Source of the DNA: Pseudomonas bubulae
GTDB taxonomy: Bacteria > Pseudomonadota > Gammaproteobacteria > Pseudomonadales > Pseudomonadaceae
NCBI RefSeq assembly: GCF_900618535.1
Contig: NZ_UYJA01000002.1
Location: forward strand, 310,001 to 374,000
Direction of reading: 5' to 3'
DNA length: 64,000 bases
Below are positions 1 through 8,150 of the stretch, piece by piece (positions within the stretch are counted from its first letter, which is position 1; every line of letters begins with the position of its first letter). Position numbers and translations under genes: made by a program. Below the pieces are notes generated by a model. The model was given only the letters and a program-made list of their open reading frames with translations. It made no database searches and was not told the DNA's origin.

Positions 1-2550
1 GAACATTTACGTTTGCTGCAACTGCTGACCCGTGCCCTGGGCGAAACCGATCTGGGTGAGGCCCTGCGTCGCGCCAGCTCCGCCGAAGCCTTGCTTAAAC
101 TGCTGCAGGGCGCACCACAGGAGCTGGCGCTGGATGCACAGATGATCGGCCTGGGTGTGTCTGCCGATGACTTTGAGGAACTGGTATGGCGTGGTGCCCG
201 TCTGCTGCGTCAGGCTGATTGCGTGAGCAATGGCTTTGCTGCCGTACTGCAGCAAGTCGATGCGCTGCCGCTGGGCGATGGCCTGTGGTGGCTGCATAGC
301 GAGCAAACCGTCAAACGTCCGGGGCTGGCGTTTGTGACACCGGACAAACCGATGCGCTATCTGGGCCAGCCCCTGAGCGGTCTGTTCTGCCTGGCCAGCC
401 TTGGCGAAGCGCATCAGGCCTTGCTGGAGCGCTTGTGCGCGCTACTGATTGCCGGTCGTGGCCACGAACTGGGCAGTGCCACCAGCCGCCGTGCCGTGCT
501 TGAAGTATTGGGCGGCGAGCTGCCGGCCGACTGGCCAAGTGCCCGTATTCCCTTGGCCAACGCCCACGGCCTGCATGCGCGGCCGGCCAAAGTGCTGGCG
601 CAACTGGCGAAAAGTTTTGAAGGCGAAATCCGCGTCCGGATCGTCGATGGCCAGGATTCGGCGGTATCTGCCAAGAGCTTGAGCAAGCTGCTGAGCCTGG
701 GTGCCCGTCGCGGTCAGGTGCTGGAATTTGTCGCCGAGCCGAATATCGCCAACGATGCATTGCCTGCACTACTGGCTGCGGTCGAGGCAGGTTTGGGCGA
801 GGAAGTCGAGCCGTTGCCGGCGTTGGCTGAAGCCGTGCCCGGTGTCGCCGAAATTGCCACGGTGCTTACCGCCCCGGCGGCTGGCAGCCTGGTGCAGGCG
901 ATTGCCGCATCGCCCGGCATTGCCATTGGCCCTGCCCATATACAGGTGCTGCAAACGTTCGATTACCCGCTGCGTGGCGAGTCTTCCGTGGTCGAGCGCG
1001 AGCGTCTGCAAAAAGCCCTGAGCGAAGTGCGCAAGGACATTGAAGGCCTGATTACGCGCAGCCAGTCCAAGGCCATTCGCGAAATTTTCATTACCCACCA
1101 GGAAATGCTCGACGACCCTGAACTTACCGATGAAGTGGATTCGCGCCTCAAGCAGGGCGAAAGCGCCGAAGCGGCGTGGATGTCGGTGATCGAGGCCGCT
1201 GCGCGTCAGCAGGAGTCCTTGCAGGATGCGCTGCTGGCCGAGCGGGCAGCGGACCTGCGGGATATCGGCCGTCGCGTGCTGGCCCAGCTGTGTGGCGTCG
1301 AAACCCCGGCCGAGCCTGACCAGCCTTATGTGCTGGTAATGGATGAGGTCGGCCCTTCAGATGTGGCTCGCCTTGATCCGGCGCGGGTGGCAGGCATTTT
1401 AACCGCCCGCGGCGGTGCGACCGCGCACAGCGCCATTGTCGCCCGCGCGCTCGGTATTCCGGCCCTGGTTGGCGCGGGCGAAGCGGTGCTGCTGCTGGCG
1501 CCGGGCACTGAATTGTTGATTGATGGCCAGCGCGGTCGCCTGCACGTCTCCCCGGATGCCGACGCCTTGCAGCGTGCCACCCAGGAGCGCGACAGCCGTG
1601 AGCAGCGTTTGCTGGCAGCCTCTGCCCAGCGCCACGAACTGGCCGTGACCCAGGATGGTCATGCGGTTGAAGTGTTTGCCAATATCGGTGAGAGCAAGGG
1701 CGTCGCCACGGCAGTGGAGCAGGGCGCCGAAGGCATTGGCCTGCTGCGCACCGAACTGATTTTCATGGCCCATTCGCAAGTACCGGACGAGGCGACTCAG
1801 GAAGCCGAATACCGTCGTGTACTCGACGGCCTGGCTGGCCGGCCGCTGGTGGTACGCACGCTGGACGTGGGCGGTGACAAACCGCTGCCGTACTGGCCGA
1901 TCGAGAAAGAAGAAAACCCGTTTTTGGGTGTACGTGGCATTCGTCTTACGCTGCAACGGCCGCAGATCATGGAAAGTCAGTTGCGCGCCTTGCTACGTTC
2001 AGCCGACAACCGCCCGCTGCGTATCATGTTCCCGATGGTGGGCAGCGTGGCCGAGTGGCGTGCCGCCCGTGACATGACCGAGCGTTTGCGCCTGGAAATT
2101 CCAGTGGCTGACCTGCAATTGGGGATCATGATCGAAGTGCCGTCGGCTGCCTTGCTGGCGCCCGTGCTGGCCAGGGAAGTGGACTTTTTCAGCGTCGGCA
2201 CCAACGACCTGACCCAATACACCCTGGCCATCGACCGTGGCCATCCGACCCTGTCGGCCCAGGCTGACGGCTTGCACCCCGCGGTATTGCAACTGATCGA
2301 TATCACCGTGCGTGCGGCTCATGCCCACGGCAAATGGGTGGGCGTGTGTGGCGAGCTGGCGGCTGATCCGCTGGCCGTGCCTGTGCTGGTGGGCCTGGGC
2401 GTGGATGAGCTGAGCGTTTCGGCGCGCAGCATCCCCGAGGTCAAGGCGCGGGTACGCGAGTTGAGCATGGATCGTCTGAAAACCCTGGCCGCCGAAGCGT
2501 TGAGCGTGGGCAGCCCGGATGAAGTTCGTGCGTTGGTGGAGGCGCTCTGA
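1..2550 (+). CDS. fruB: Fructose PTS multiphosphoryl transfer protein (EIIA-HPr-EI), 5' partial
   Basis: Carries phosphate from PEP to the fructose permease FruA in the cytoplasm. The frame is open from base 1, so the gene begins upstream; roughly the first 100 residues of the EIIA domain are missing. Visible order: end of EIIA (to about residue 150), an HPr domain (about 181-265) with its active histidine in HGLHARPAKV (codon 574-576), then enzyme I from about residue 300 with the phospho-histidine in GGATAHSAIV (codon 1426-1428), GIGLLRTELIFM and SVGTNDLTQYTLA. This EIIA-HPr-EI fusion is the usual FruB architecture of pseudomonads. The stop overlaps the fruK start by one base (TGATG), so the two are translationally coupled. 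Any FruR/Cra operator would lie outside the window. Confidence 0.95.
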   Translation, partial: EHLRLLQLLTRALGETDLGEALRRASSAEALLKLLQGAPQELALDAQMIGLGVSADDFEELVWRGARLLRQADCVSNGFAAVLQQVDALPLGDGLWWLHSEQTVKRPGLAFVTPDKPMRYLGQPLSGLFCLASLGEAHQALLERLCALLIAGRGHELGSATSRRAVLEVLGGELPADWPSARIPLANAHGLHARPAKVLAQLAKSFEGEIRVRIVDGQDSAVSAKSLSKLLSLGARRGQVLEFVAEPNIANDALPALLAAVEAGLGEEVEPLPALAEAVPGVAEIATVLTAPAAGSLVQAIAASPGIAIGPAHIQVLQTFDYPLRGESSVVERERLQKALSEVRKDIEGLITRSQSKAIREIFITHQEMLDDPELTDEVDSRLKQGESAEAAWMSVIEAAARQQESLQDALLAERAADLRDIGRRVLAQLCGVETPAEPDQPYVLVMDEVGPSDVARLDPARVAGILTARGGATAHSAIVARALGIPALVGAGEAVLLLAPGTELLIDGQRGRLHVSPDADALQRATQERDSREQRLLAASAQRHELAVTQDGHAVEVFANIGESKGVATAVEQGAEGIGLLRTELIFMAHSQVPDEATQEAEYRRVLDGLAGRPLVVRTLDVGGDKPLPYWPIEKEENPFLGVRGIRLTLQRPQIMESQLRALLRSADNRPLRIMFPMVGSVAEWRAARDMTERLRLEIPVADLQLGIMIEVPSAALLAPVLAREVDFFSVGTNDLTQYTLAIDRGHPTLSAQADGLHPAVLQLIDITVRAAHAHGKWVGVCGELAADPLAVPVLVGLGVDELSVSARSIPEVKARVRELSMDRLKTLAAEALSVGSPDEVRALVEAL

Positions 2551-3491
2551 TGGCCCGTATTCTGACTGTCACCCTCAACCCGGCACTGGACTTGACCGTG
2601 CGTCTTGGGCAACTGGCACCGGGGGAGGTTAACCGTAGCCCGCTGATGCTGACCCATGCTGCCGGCAAGGGCCTGAACGTGGCGCAAGTACTGGCCGATC
2701 TGGGCCACACGCTGACGGTAAGTGGCTTTTTGGGTGAGGATAATGCGCAAGCATTCGATGCCCTGTTCAAGCGTCGCGGTTTTGTCGATGTCTTTATCCG
2801 TGTGCCGGGCGAAACCCGCAGCAATATCAAGCTGGCTGAAGACGATGGCCGCGTCACCGACCTTAACGGGCCGGGGCCGCAGGTTGGCGCACAGGCGCAG
2901 CAAACCTTGCTCGATACCCTTGAGCGCATTGCTCCCGGGCATGACGCGGTCGTGGTGGCTGGCAGTTTGCCCCGAGGCGTCAGCCCGCAATGGCTGCACG
3001 ATCTGCTGCTGGGCTTGAAGGCTCAGGGCCTGAAAGTGGTCCTGGACACCAGCGGCGAGGCCTTGAAGCAGGGCCTGGCAGCGGGGCCGTGGTTGATCAA
3101 GCCCAACACCGAAGAACTCAGCGATGCGCTGGGCCGCGATATCAGCGACCTTGCAGCCCAGGTTGCAGCCGCAACCGCTTTGCAGGCACAGGGCGTTGAG
3201 CACGTGGTGATTTCCCACGGTGCTGAAGGCGTGAACTGGTTCAGCCGTGGGCCGGCCTTGCAAGCGTTGCCGCCCAAGGTCAGCGTCGCCAGCACGGTGG
3301 GTGCGGGCGACTCACTGTTGGCGGGTATGGTCCACGGTTTGCTCAGCGGCTATAGCCCCGAGCAGACCCTGCGCACCGCCACTGCCATTGCGGCAATGGC
3401 CGTTACTCAGATCGGTTTTGGTATCAGCGATGCAGCGCACCTGGCGACGCTCGAAAGCGGCGTTCGCGTTCGCCCCCTGACAGAAGAATAA
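2550..3491 (+). CDS. fruK: 1-phosphofructokinase
   Basis: Phosphorylates fructose 1-phosphate, the product of the FruA/FruB PTS, to fructose 1,6-bisphosphate with ATP. The 313-residue protein is a PfkB-family (ribokinase fold) kinase of normal length. It begins MARILTVTLNPALDLT, has the substrate-loop motif AAGKGLNVAQVLADLG, and ends with the anion-hole/catalytic-base motif STVGAGDSLLAGM. It sits between fruB (1-base overlap) and fruA (11-base gap), so the three form one operon. The start is fixed by the overlap with the fruB stop. Confidence 0.95.
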   Translation: MARILTVTLNPALDLTVRLGQLAPGEVNRSPLMLTHAAGKGLNVAQVLADLGHTLTVSGFLGEDNAQAFDALFKRRGFVDVFIRVPGETRSNIKLAEDDGRVTDLNGPGPQVGAQAQQTLLDTLERIAPGHDAVVVAGSLPRGVSPQWLHDLLLGLKAQGLKVVLDTSGEALKQGLAAGPWLIKPNTEELSDALGRDISDLAAQVAAATALQAQGVEHVVISHGAEGVNWFSRGPALQALPPKVSVASTVGAGDSLLAGMVHGLLSGYSPEQTLRTATAIAAMAVTQIGFGISDAAHLATLESGVRVRPLTEE

Positions 3492-3502
3492 AAGGAATCC
3501 AC

Positions 3503-5239
3503 ATGAAATTAGCCATTGTGACGGGCTGCCCCAACGGCATGGTGACCAGCGTGCTGTGCGCCCGTTTGCTTGATGCGGCGGCTCAGCGTCAGGGCTGGAG
3601 CACCAGCGTTGAAGTCCACGACCCCAAGCACCCTGAACGTCAGTTATCGGCGGCGACCATCGATGAAGCCGAGTGGGTGTTGCTGGTCAGCAGTACGCCG
3701 CTGGATATGCAGCGTTTTATCGGCAAGCGTGTGTTCCAGAGCACGCCGGCCCAGGCCCTGCAAGATGTAGAGGCGGTGTTGCAGCGTGGCGTGGAGGAGG
3801 CCGAGGTCTACGTTGCACCTGCGCCAACAGCTGCTGTTGAAAACGCGCAGAAAACTCCAAAAATCGTCGCCATCACCGCCTGCCCGACAGGCGTGGCCCA
3901 TACCTTTATGGCAGCCGAAGCCTTGCAGCAAGCGGCCAAGCGTTTGGGCTACGACTTGCAAGTCGAGACCCAGGGTTCGGTAGGCGCGCGCAACCCGTTG
4001 AGCGCCGAAGCCATTCGCGACGCCGATGTGGTGTTGCTGGCGGCGGATATCGAAGTGCCCACCGAGCGTTTTGCCGGCAAGAAAATCTACCGTTGCGGCA
4101 CAGGCATCGCCCTCAAGCAAGCCGAAGCCACCCTGAACAAGGCGTTGAGCGAAGGCAAGCAGGAGAGTGCCGCCGCTGCGGGCGGGGCGCCTGCCAAGCA
4201 GGAGAAGGCCGGGGTCTACAAGCACCTGCTGACGGGTGTGTCCTTTATGCTGCCGATGGTGGTGGCAGGGGGGTTGCTGATCGCGCTGTCTTTCGTATTT
4301 GGCATTGAAGCTTATAAAGAGCCCGGCACGCTGGCGGCGGCGCTGATGCAGATCGGTGGCGATGCCGCATTCAAATTGATGGTGCCGCTGCTGGCGGGTT
4401 ATATCGCCTACTCGATTGCCGACCGCCCGGGCCTGGCGCCGGGGATGATCGGCGGCTTGCTGGCGAGTACCCTGGGTGCGGGCTTTATCGGTGGGATTAT
4501 TGCCGGTTTCATCGCCGGTTACTGTGCCAAGGCGATCAACCGTTATGCGCGCTTGCCGCAGAGCCTTGAGGCGCTGAAACCGATTTTGATCATCCCGTTG
4601 TTCGCCAGCCTGTTTACCGGTCTGGTGATGATTTACGTGGTGGGCAAGCCGGTTGCCGGAATGCTTGAAGGCCTGACCCACTTCCTCGACAGCATGGGCA
4701 CCACCAACGCCATCCTGCTGGGTGTATTGCTGGGCGGGATGATGTGCGTAGACCTGGGCGGGCCGATCAACAAGGCGGCCTATGCGTTTTCGGTGGGGCT
4801 GCTGGCTTCGCAAAGTTATGCACCGATGGCGGCAACGATGGCGGCGGGCATGGTGCCGCCGATTGGCTTGGGTATTGCCACGTTCCTGGCGCGCCGCAAG
4901 TTCGCCCAGACTGAGCGTGAGGCGGGCAAGGCTGCACTGGTGCTGGGGCTGTGCTTTATTTCCGAAGGTGCCATTCCATTTGCTGCCAAGGATCCGCTGC
5001 GGGTGATTCCGGCGAGCATCGTGGGGGGCGCGTTGACGGGGGCATTGTCGATGTACTTCGGTTGCAAGCTGATGGCACCGCACGGTGGCTTGTTTGTATT
5101 GCTGATTCCAAACGCGATCAACCATGCGCTGCTGTACTTGTTGGCGATCGTGGCAGGTAGTTTGCTGACGGCGGTGGTGTACGCGGTGATCAAGCGTCCG
5201 GAGCCGGTTGAAATGGCGCTGGAGACGGCCAAAGCATAA
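3503..5239 (+). CDS. fruA: Fructose-specific PTS EIIBC permease
   Basis: Inner-membrane permease that imports fructose as fructose 1-phosphate. It has 578 residues. The N-terminus carries two EIIB-type modules: a first copy with TGCPNGMVTS (Cys9) and a second from about residue 120 with TACPTGVAHTFMAAEA, the expected phospho-cysteine site. An Ala/Lys/Gly linker near residues 215-240 leads to an EIIC domain with about nine hydrophobic segments and conserved stretches such as MCVDLGGPINKAAYAF and FISEGAIPFAAKDP. A good ribosome site (AAAAGGAATCC) precedes the ATG. Duplicated EIIB domains are typical of fructose permeases, so this is not unusual. It is the last gene of fruBKA. Confidence 0.95.
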   Translation: MKLAIVTGCPNGMVTSVLCARLLDAAAQRQGWSTSVEVHDPKHPERQLSAATIDEAEWVLLVSSTPLDMQRFIGKRVFQSTPAQALQDVEAVLQRGVEEAEVYVAPAPTAAVENAQKTPKIVAITACPTGVAHTFMAAEALQQAAKRLGYDLQVETQGSVGARNPLSAEAIRDADVVLLAADIEVPTERFAGKKIYRCGTGIALKQAEATLNKALSEGKQESAAAAGGAPAKQEKAGVYKHLLTGVSFMLPMVVAGGLLIALSFVFGIEAYKEPGTLAAALMQIGGDAAFKLMVPLLAGYIAYSIADRPGLAPGMIGGLLASTLGAGFIGGIIAGFIAGYCAKAINRYARLPQSLEALKPILIIPLFASLFTGLVMIYVVGKPVAGMLEGLTHFLDSMGTTNAILLGVLLGGMMCVDLGGPINKAAYAFSVGLLASQSYAPMAATMAAGMVPPIGLGIATFLARRKFAQTEREAGKAALVLGLCFISEGAIPFAAKDPLRVIPASIVGGALTGALSMYFGCKLMAPHGGLFVLLIPNAINHALLYLLAIVAGSLLTAVVYAVIKRPEPVEMALETAKA

Positions 5240-5246
5240 ATCAATC

Positions 5247-5470
5247 CCCGCTCCCACAATGTCACCGCAAATCCAGTGGGAGCTGGTTCGCCTGCGATGC
5301 AGGCACTGGGGTCTGTCAGGCAAACCGTGGCGATGCCATCGCGAGCAAGCCCGCTCCCACAATGTCACCGTAAATCCAGTGGGAGCTGGCTTGCCTGCGA
5401 TGCAGATACTGGGGTCTGTCAGGCAAACCGTGGCGATGCCATCGCGAGCAAGTCCGCTCCCACAAGAGCT
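5247..5470. repeat. Two 103-bp tandem repeats with a third truncated copy (REP/BIME type)
   Basis: The segment from CCCGCTCCCACAATGTCACC recurs with a period of 103 bases at 5247 and 5350, and the first bases of a third copy start at 5453 (T replaces the first C). The two full copies differ at only a few positions. Each contains the palindrome arms GTGGGAGC and GCTCCCAC flanking a GCGATGCCATCGCGAGCAAG core, the Pseudomonas REP type. It fills the gap between fruA and the convergent piuB and may protect or terminate both transcripts. Confidence 0.85.
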
Positions 5471-5485
5471 GAGCAGCTTGTCCGA

Positions 5486-8032
5486 CTAGTACACATCCCG
5501 CCGATAACGCCCTTGCTCGATCAGCTTCTCTACCGCTTCTGCCCCCAGCATGTCGATCAGCGCTTGATCCACACCCGCCGCCATTCCCTGCAAACTGCCA
5601 CAGATATAAATCGCCGCGCCTTGGTCCAGCCATTGGCGTACCTGCTCGGCAGACTCGCGCAAGCGGTCCTGCACATACACGTTCTGCGCCTGATCCCGTG
5701 AAAACGCCAGATCCAGCCGCGCCAGATCGCCACTGGCCAACCAGCCCTGCAGCTCATCGCGGCAATAGAAGTCGTGCTCGGCATTACGCTCGCCAAAGAA
5801 CAGCCAGTTGCGCTGCTGGCTCTGGGCAATCCGAGCCTTGAGCAAGCTGCGCAGCCCTGCCAGGCCGGTACCATTGCCGAGGAGAATCATTGGCACCGGT
5901 TCGGCCGGCAAATGAAAACCGCTGTTGCGGCGCACGCGCAGGCTGATCGCCGAGCCGACTGCGGCATGTTCGGTAAGCCAGCCCGAACCGATGCCCAGGC
6001 TGCCATCAGCATGCCGCTCCTGACGTACGATCAACTCCAGCAGACCGTCCTGCGGGATCGAGGCAATGGAGTATTCGCGCATGTTCAACGGGATCAGTGC
6101 GTCCACCAGTGCCTGGGCGTGCATGCCCACAAGATGGCCGCGATTTTCCGGCAGTTGTCGGCCAGCCAGGGCCTGAGCCAAAGTTTCCTGCAGGCCATCG
6201 AGTTGCACCGGAGTGTCAGCCGACAGCCCCAGCCCCTCCATGAAGTGCTCAACCGCCCAGCTCGATTGCCGCGGCATCACTTCCACCAGATCACCGGCCT
6301 GCCACAGGCTGTTGGTGTCAGGCGCGCTGAGCCCCAACAGGTACACCCCCGAGCCACTGCTGCCGGGGTTGAGCAGCTTGCGCTCAGTCAGGGGCCAGTT
6401 GTTGTAACCAGGCGCCTGCCAGTTGGCATTCGGCGTGCCTCCGGTCAGTTGGCTAAGCTGCTGTTGCCATTGATGCAGGGCCTCGGCATCGCCGCTGTCC
6501 ACCTGCACCGGGCTGAACAACGCTTGGGCACCGCGCTCGCTCAGCCAGTGCTGGATCCGCGTGGCAAAACCGCAAAAGTGCGGGTACTGACGATCGCCCA
6601 GTGCCAGCACCGAGTACTTGAGGCGGTTCAGTTCCAGAGGCTGGCCGAGGATCTTGCGTTCAAAGCCCCGCGCGCTATCAGGCGCTTCGCCATCGCCAAA
6701 GGTGCTCACCACAAACAGCGCGTTGCTGGCCTGTTGTAAATCGTTTTCGCTCAGGGCGGCCAAGGGCTGCACCCGTACCGGCAATCCGGCGGCTTGCAAT
6801 TGCCCGGCGGTCTGCCAGGCCAGTTGCTCGGCAAAGCCGCTCTGGCTGGCAAAACCGATCAGCCAGGACGGCGTATCGCTGCTCGTAGCGGCAAAACCCT
6901 GGCGTGCCTGCTTGATCTGACGCTTTTTACGTCGACGGTCCAGATACAGCAACCAGCCGGTAATAAAGAACAGCGGCATGGTCAGGCTGGCTACGGTCAC
7001 CAGCACGCGCCCGGTAATGCCCCAGTAACTGCCTGTGTGCAGCGCGTAGATGCTGGTCAGCAATTGTGCCTTGTAGGACTTGTCGTCATAACGATCGACT
7101 TTTTTGACGGCACCGGTGGCCGGGTCGAGCACAATCTGGTTGAACGCGCGCTCATGGGGTGAGGTGTTCAACAGGTAGAACACCGTGGCAGTCTGGCCGG
7201 CCACTGGCGGCATACGCACGTTGTACATGCTCAGCTCAGGCCCGGCGGTTTTCTGGATGCTGGCCCAAATGGCATCGTAATCGGCGACCGGAGCTGGCCC
7301 GGCTGGCCCGCCCTGACCACGGGGGCCGCGACCGCCGCCCTGGCGCTGCTCGCCGCTCGGGGCATCGGACAGGAGTTTTTGCAGGCCCTGGTTGTACCAC
7401 TCATAGGACCACGACAAGCCGGTCAGTGCGGCCAGCAGATAAAAGACCATGCACCAGGTGCCCGCCACGGCGTGCAGGTCCCAGTTGAAGCTGCGACCTT
7501 TTTTCGCCCAGTCCAGGGTCAGCCAGGTGCGCCAGTTAAGCGCCTGGCGCGGCCAGCGCAGGTACAGGCCCGAGAGGCAGAAGAACACCAGCATCAGGGT
7601 GCAGGCGCCGGTGATCTGGCGACCGCTCTGGCCCATGGCCAGGAAACGGTGCAATTGCAGCATCAGGTCGAAAAAGCCCTGGCCGTTGGCCTCGCCCTGA
7701 TAGGTACCGGTATAGGGGTCAACATAACGCAACTGGCCACGACGCTCGCCCGGTGGCGGGGTGAAGAAGATGCGTGCAGCGGTGCCGCTGTCCACGCCCA
7801 CCCAGAGCATGGCGACTTGCTTGCCCTCGGTGGCCTCGACCCTGCGCACCAACTCGGCCGGTGGCAGCACGCCGCTGTCGAGTTTCTCGACCTTGAGCAC
7901 TGAAGGGTTGAGCAAGTTCAGCAGCTCGTCCTGAAACGACACCGTGGCACCGGTTATCCCCATCAGGGCCAGAACCAGCCCGGCGGTTATGCCGAAAAAC
8001 CAGTGCAGCTGAAACAGTGTTTTCTTAAACAC
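5486..8032 (-). CDS. piuB: PepSY-membrane/flavodoxin/FNR reductase (PiuB-like ferric-siderophore reductase)
   Basis: Likely inner-membrane reductase that passes electrons from NADPH through FAD and FMN to periplasmic ferric-siderophore iron. The 848-residue protein has a PepSY-type N-terminal half with four hydrophobic segments (about residues 12-33, 135-160, 193-215, 345-368) and a Gly/Arg-rich loop near 225-245. A flavodoxin domain starts near 390, followed by an FAD/NADPH reductase module with REYSIASIPQDG, LGNGTGLAGLRSLL and YICGSLQGMAAGVD, ending in the aromatic residue typical of the FNR fold. Such proteins are often annotated as sulfite reductase flavoprotein alpha subunit, but there is no assimilation gene nearby. 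The adjacent receptor piuA supports an iron role; a terminator lies between the two. Confidence 0.82.
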   Translation of the reverse strand: MFKKTLFQLHWFFGITAGLVLALMGITGATVSFQDELLNLLNPSVLKVEKLDSGVLPPAELVRRVEATEGKQVAMLWVGVDSGTAARIFFTPPPGERRGQLRYVDPYTGTYQGEANGQGFFDLMLQLHRFLAMGQSGRQITGACTLMLVFFCLSGLYLRWPRQALNWRTWLTLDWAKKGRSFNWDLHAVAGTWCMVFYLLAALTGLSWSYEWYNQGLQKLLSDAPSGEQRQGGGRGPRGQGGPAGPAPVADYDAIWASIQKTAGPELSMYNVRMPPVAGQTATVFYLLNTSPHERAFNQIVLDPATGAVKKVDRYDDKSYKAQLLTSIYALHTGSYWGITGRVLVTVASLTMPLFFITGWLLYLDRRRKKRQIKQARQGFAATSSDTPSWLIGFASQSGFAEQLAWQTAGQLQAAGLPVRVQPLAALSENDLQQASNALFVVSTFGDGEAPDSARGFERKILGQPLELNRLKYSVLALGDRQYPHFCGFATRIQHWLSERGAQALFSPVQVDSGDAEALHQWQQQLSQLTGGTPNANWQAPGYNNWPLTERKLLNPGSSGSGVYLLGLSAPDTNSLWQAGDLVEVMPRQSSWAVEHFMEGLGLSADTPVQLDGLQETLAQALAGRQLPENRGHLVGMHAQALVDALIPLNMREYSIASIPQDGLLELIVRQERHADGSLGIGSGWLTEHAAVGSAISLRVRRNSGFHLPAEPVPMILLGNGTGLAGLRSLLKARIAQSQQRNWLFFGERNAEHDFYCRDELQGWLASGDLARLDLAFSRDQAQNVYVQDRLRESAEQVRQWLDQGAAIYICGSLQGMAAGVDQALIDMLGAEAVEKLIEQGRYRRDVY

Positions 8033-8100
8033 AACGACCGCCTTGCTTGCTCAATTGAATTCATCACGGCGCAGTATGCCGTGTACGTCTTTTTACACAC

Positions 8101-8129
8101 AAAAGCCCCGACCATTGAATGGACGGGGC
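8101..8129 (-). terminator. Terminator downstream of piuA
   Basis: Read on the minus strand, a GCCCCGTCCATT / AATGGTCGGGGC hairpin is followed by TTTTGTGT, about 20 bases after the piuA stop. It separates piuA from piuB, so piuB probably has its own promoter or depends on read-through. Confidence 0.8.
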
Positions 8130-8150
8130 CTGGTTCAGCTCAACTTCGAG

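Noticed and set aside
3644..5368. Long open frame on the minus strand across fruA
   Set aside because: Lies antisense to a clear PTS permease; composition rich in His, Arg and Gln is typical of antisense frames in high-G+C genes.
5247..5470. Tandem repeat considered as an attachment site or mobile-element end
   Set aside because: No integrase or transposase is nearby and the units contain a known REP palindrome.
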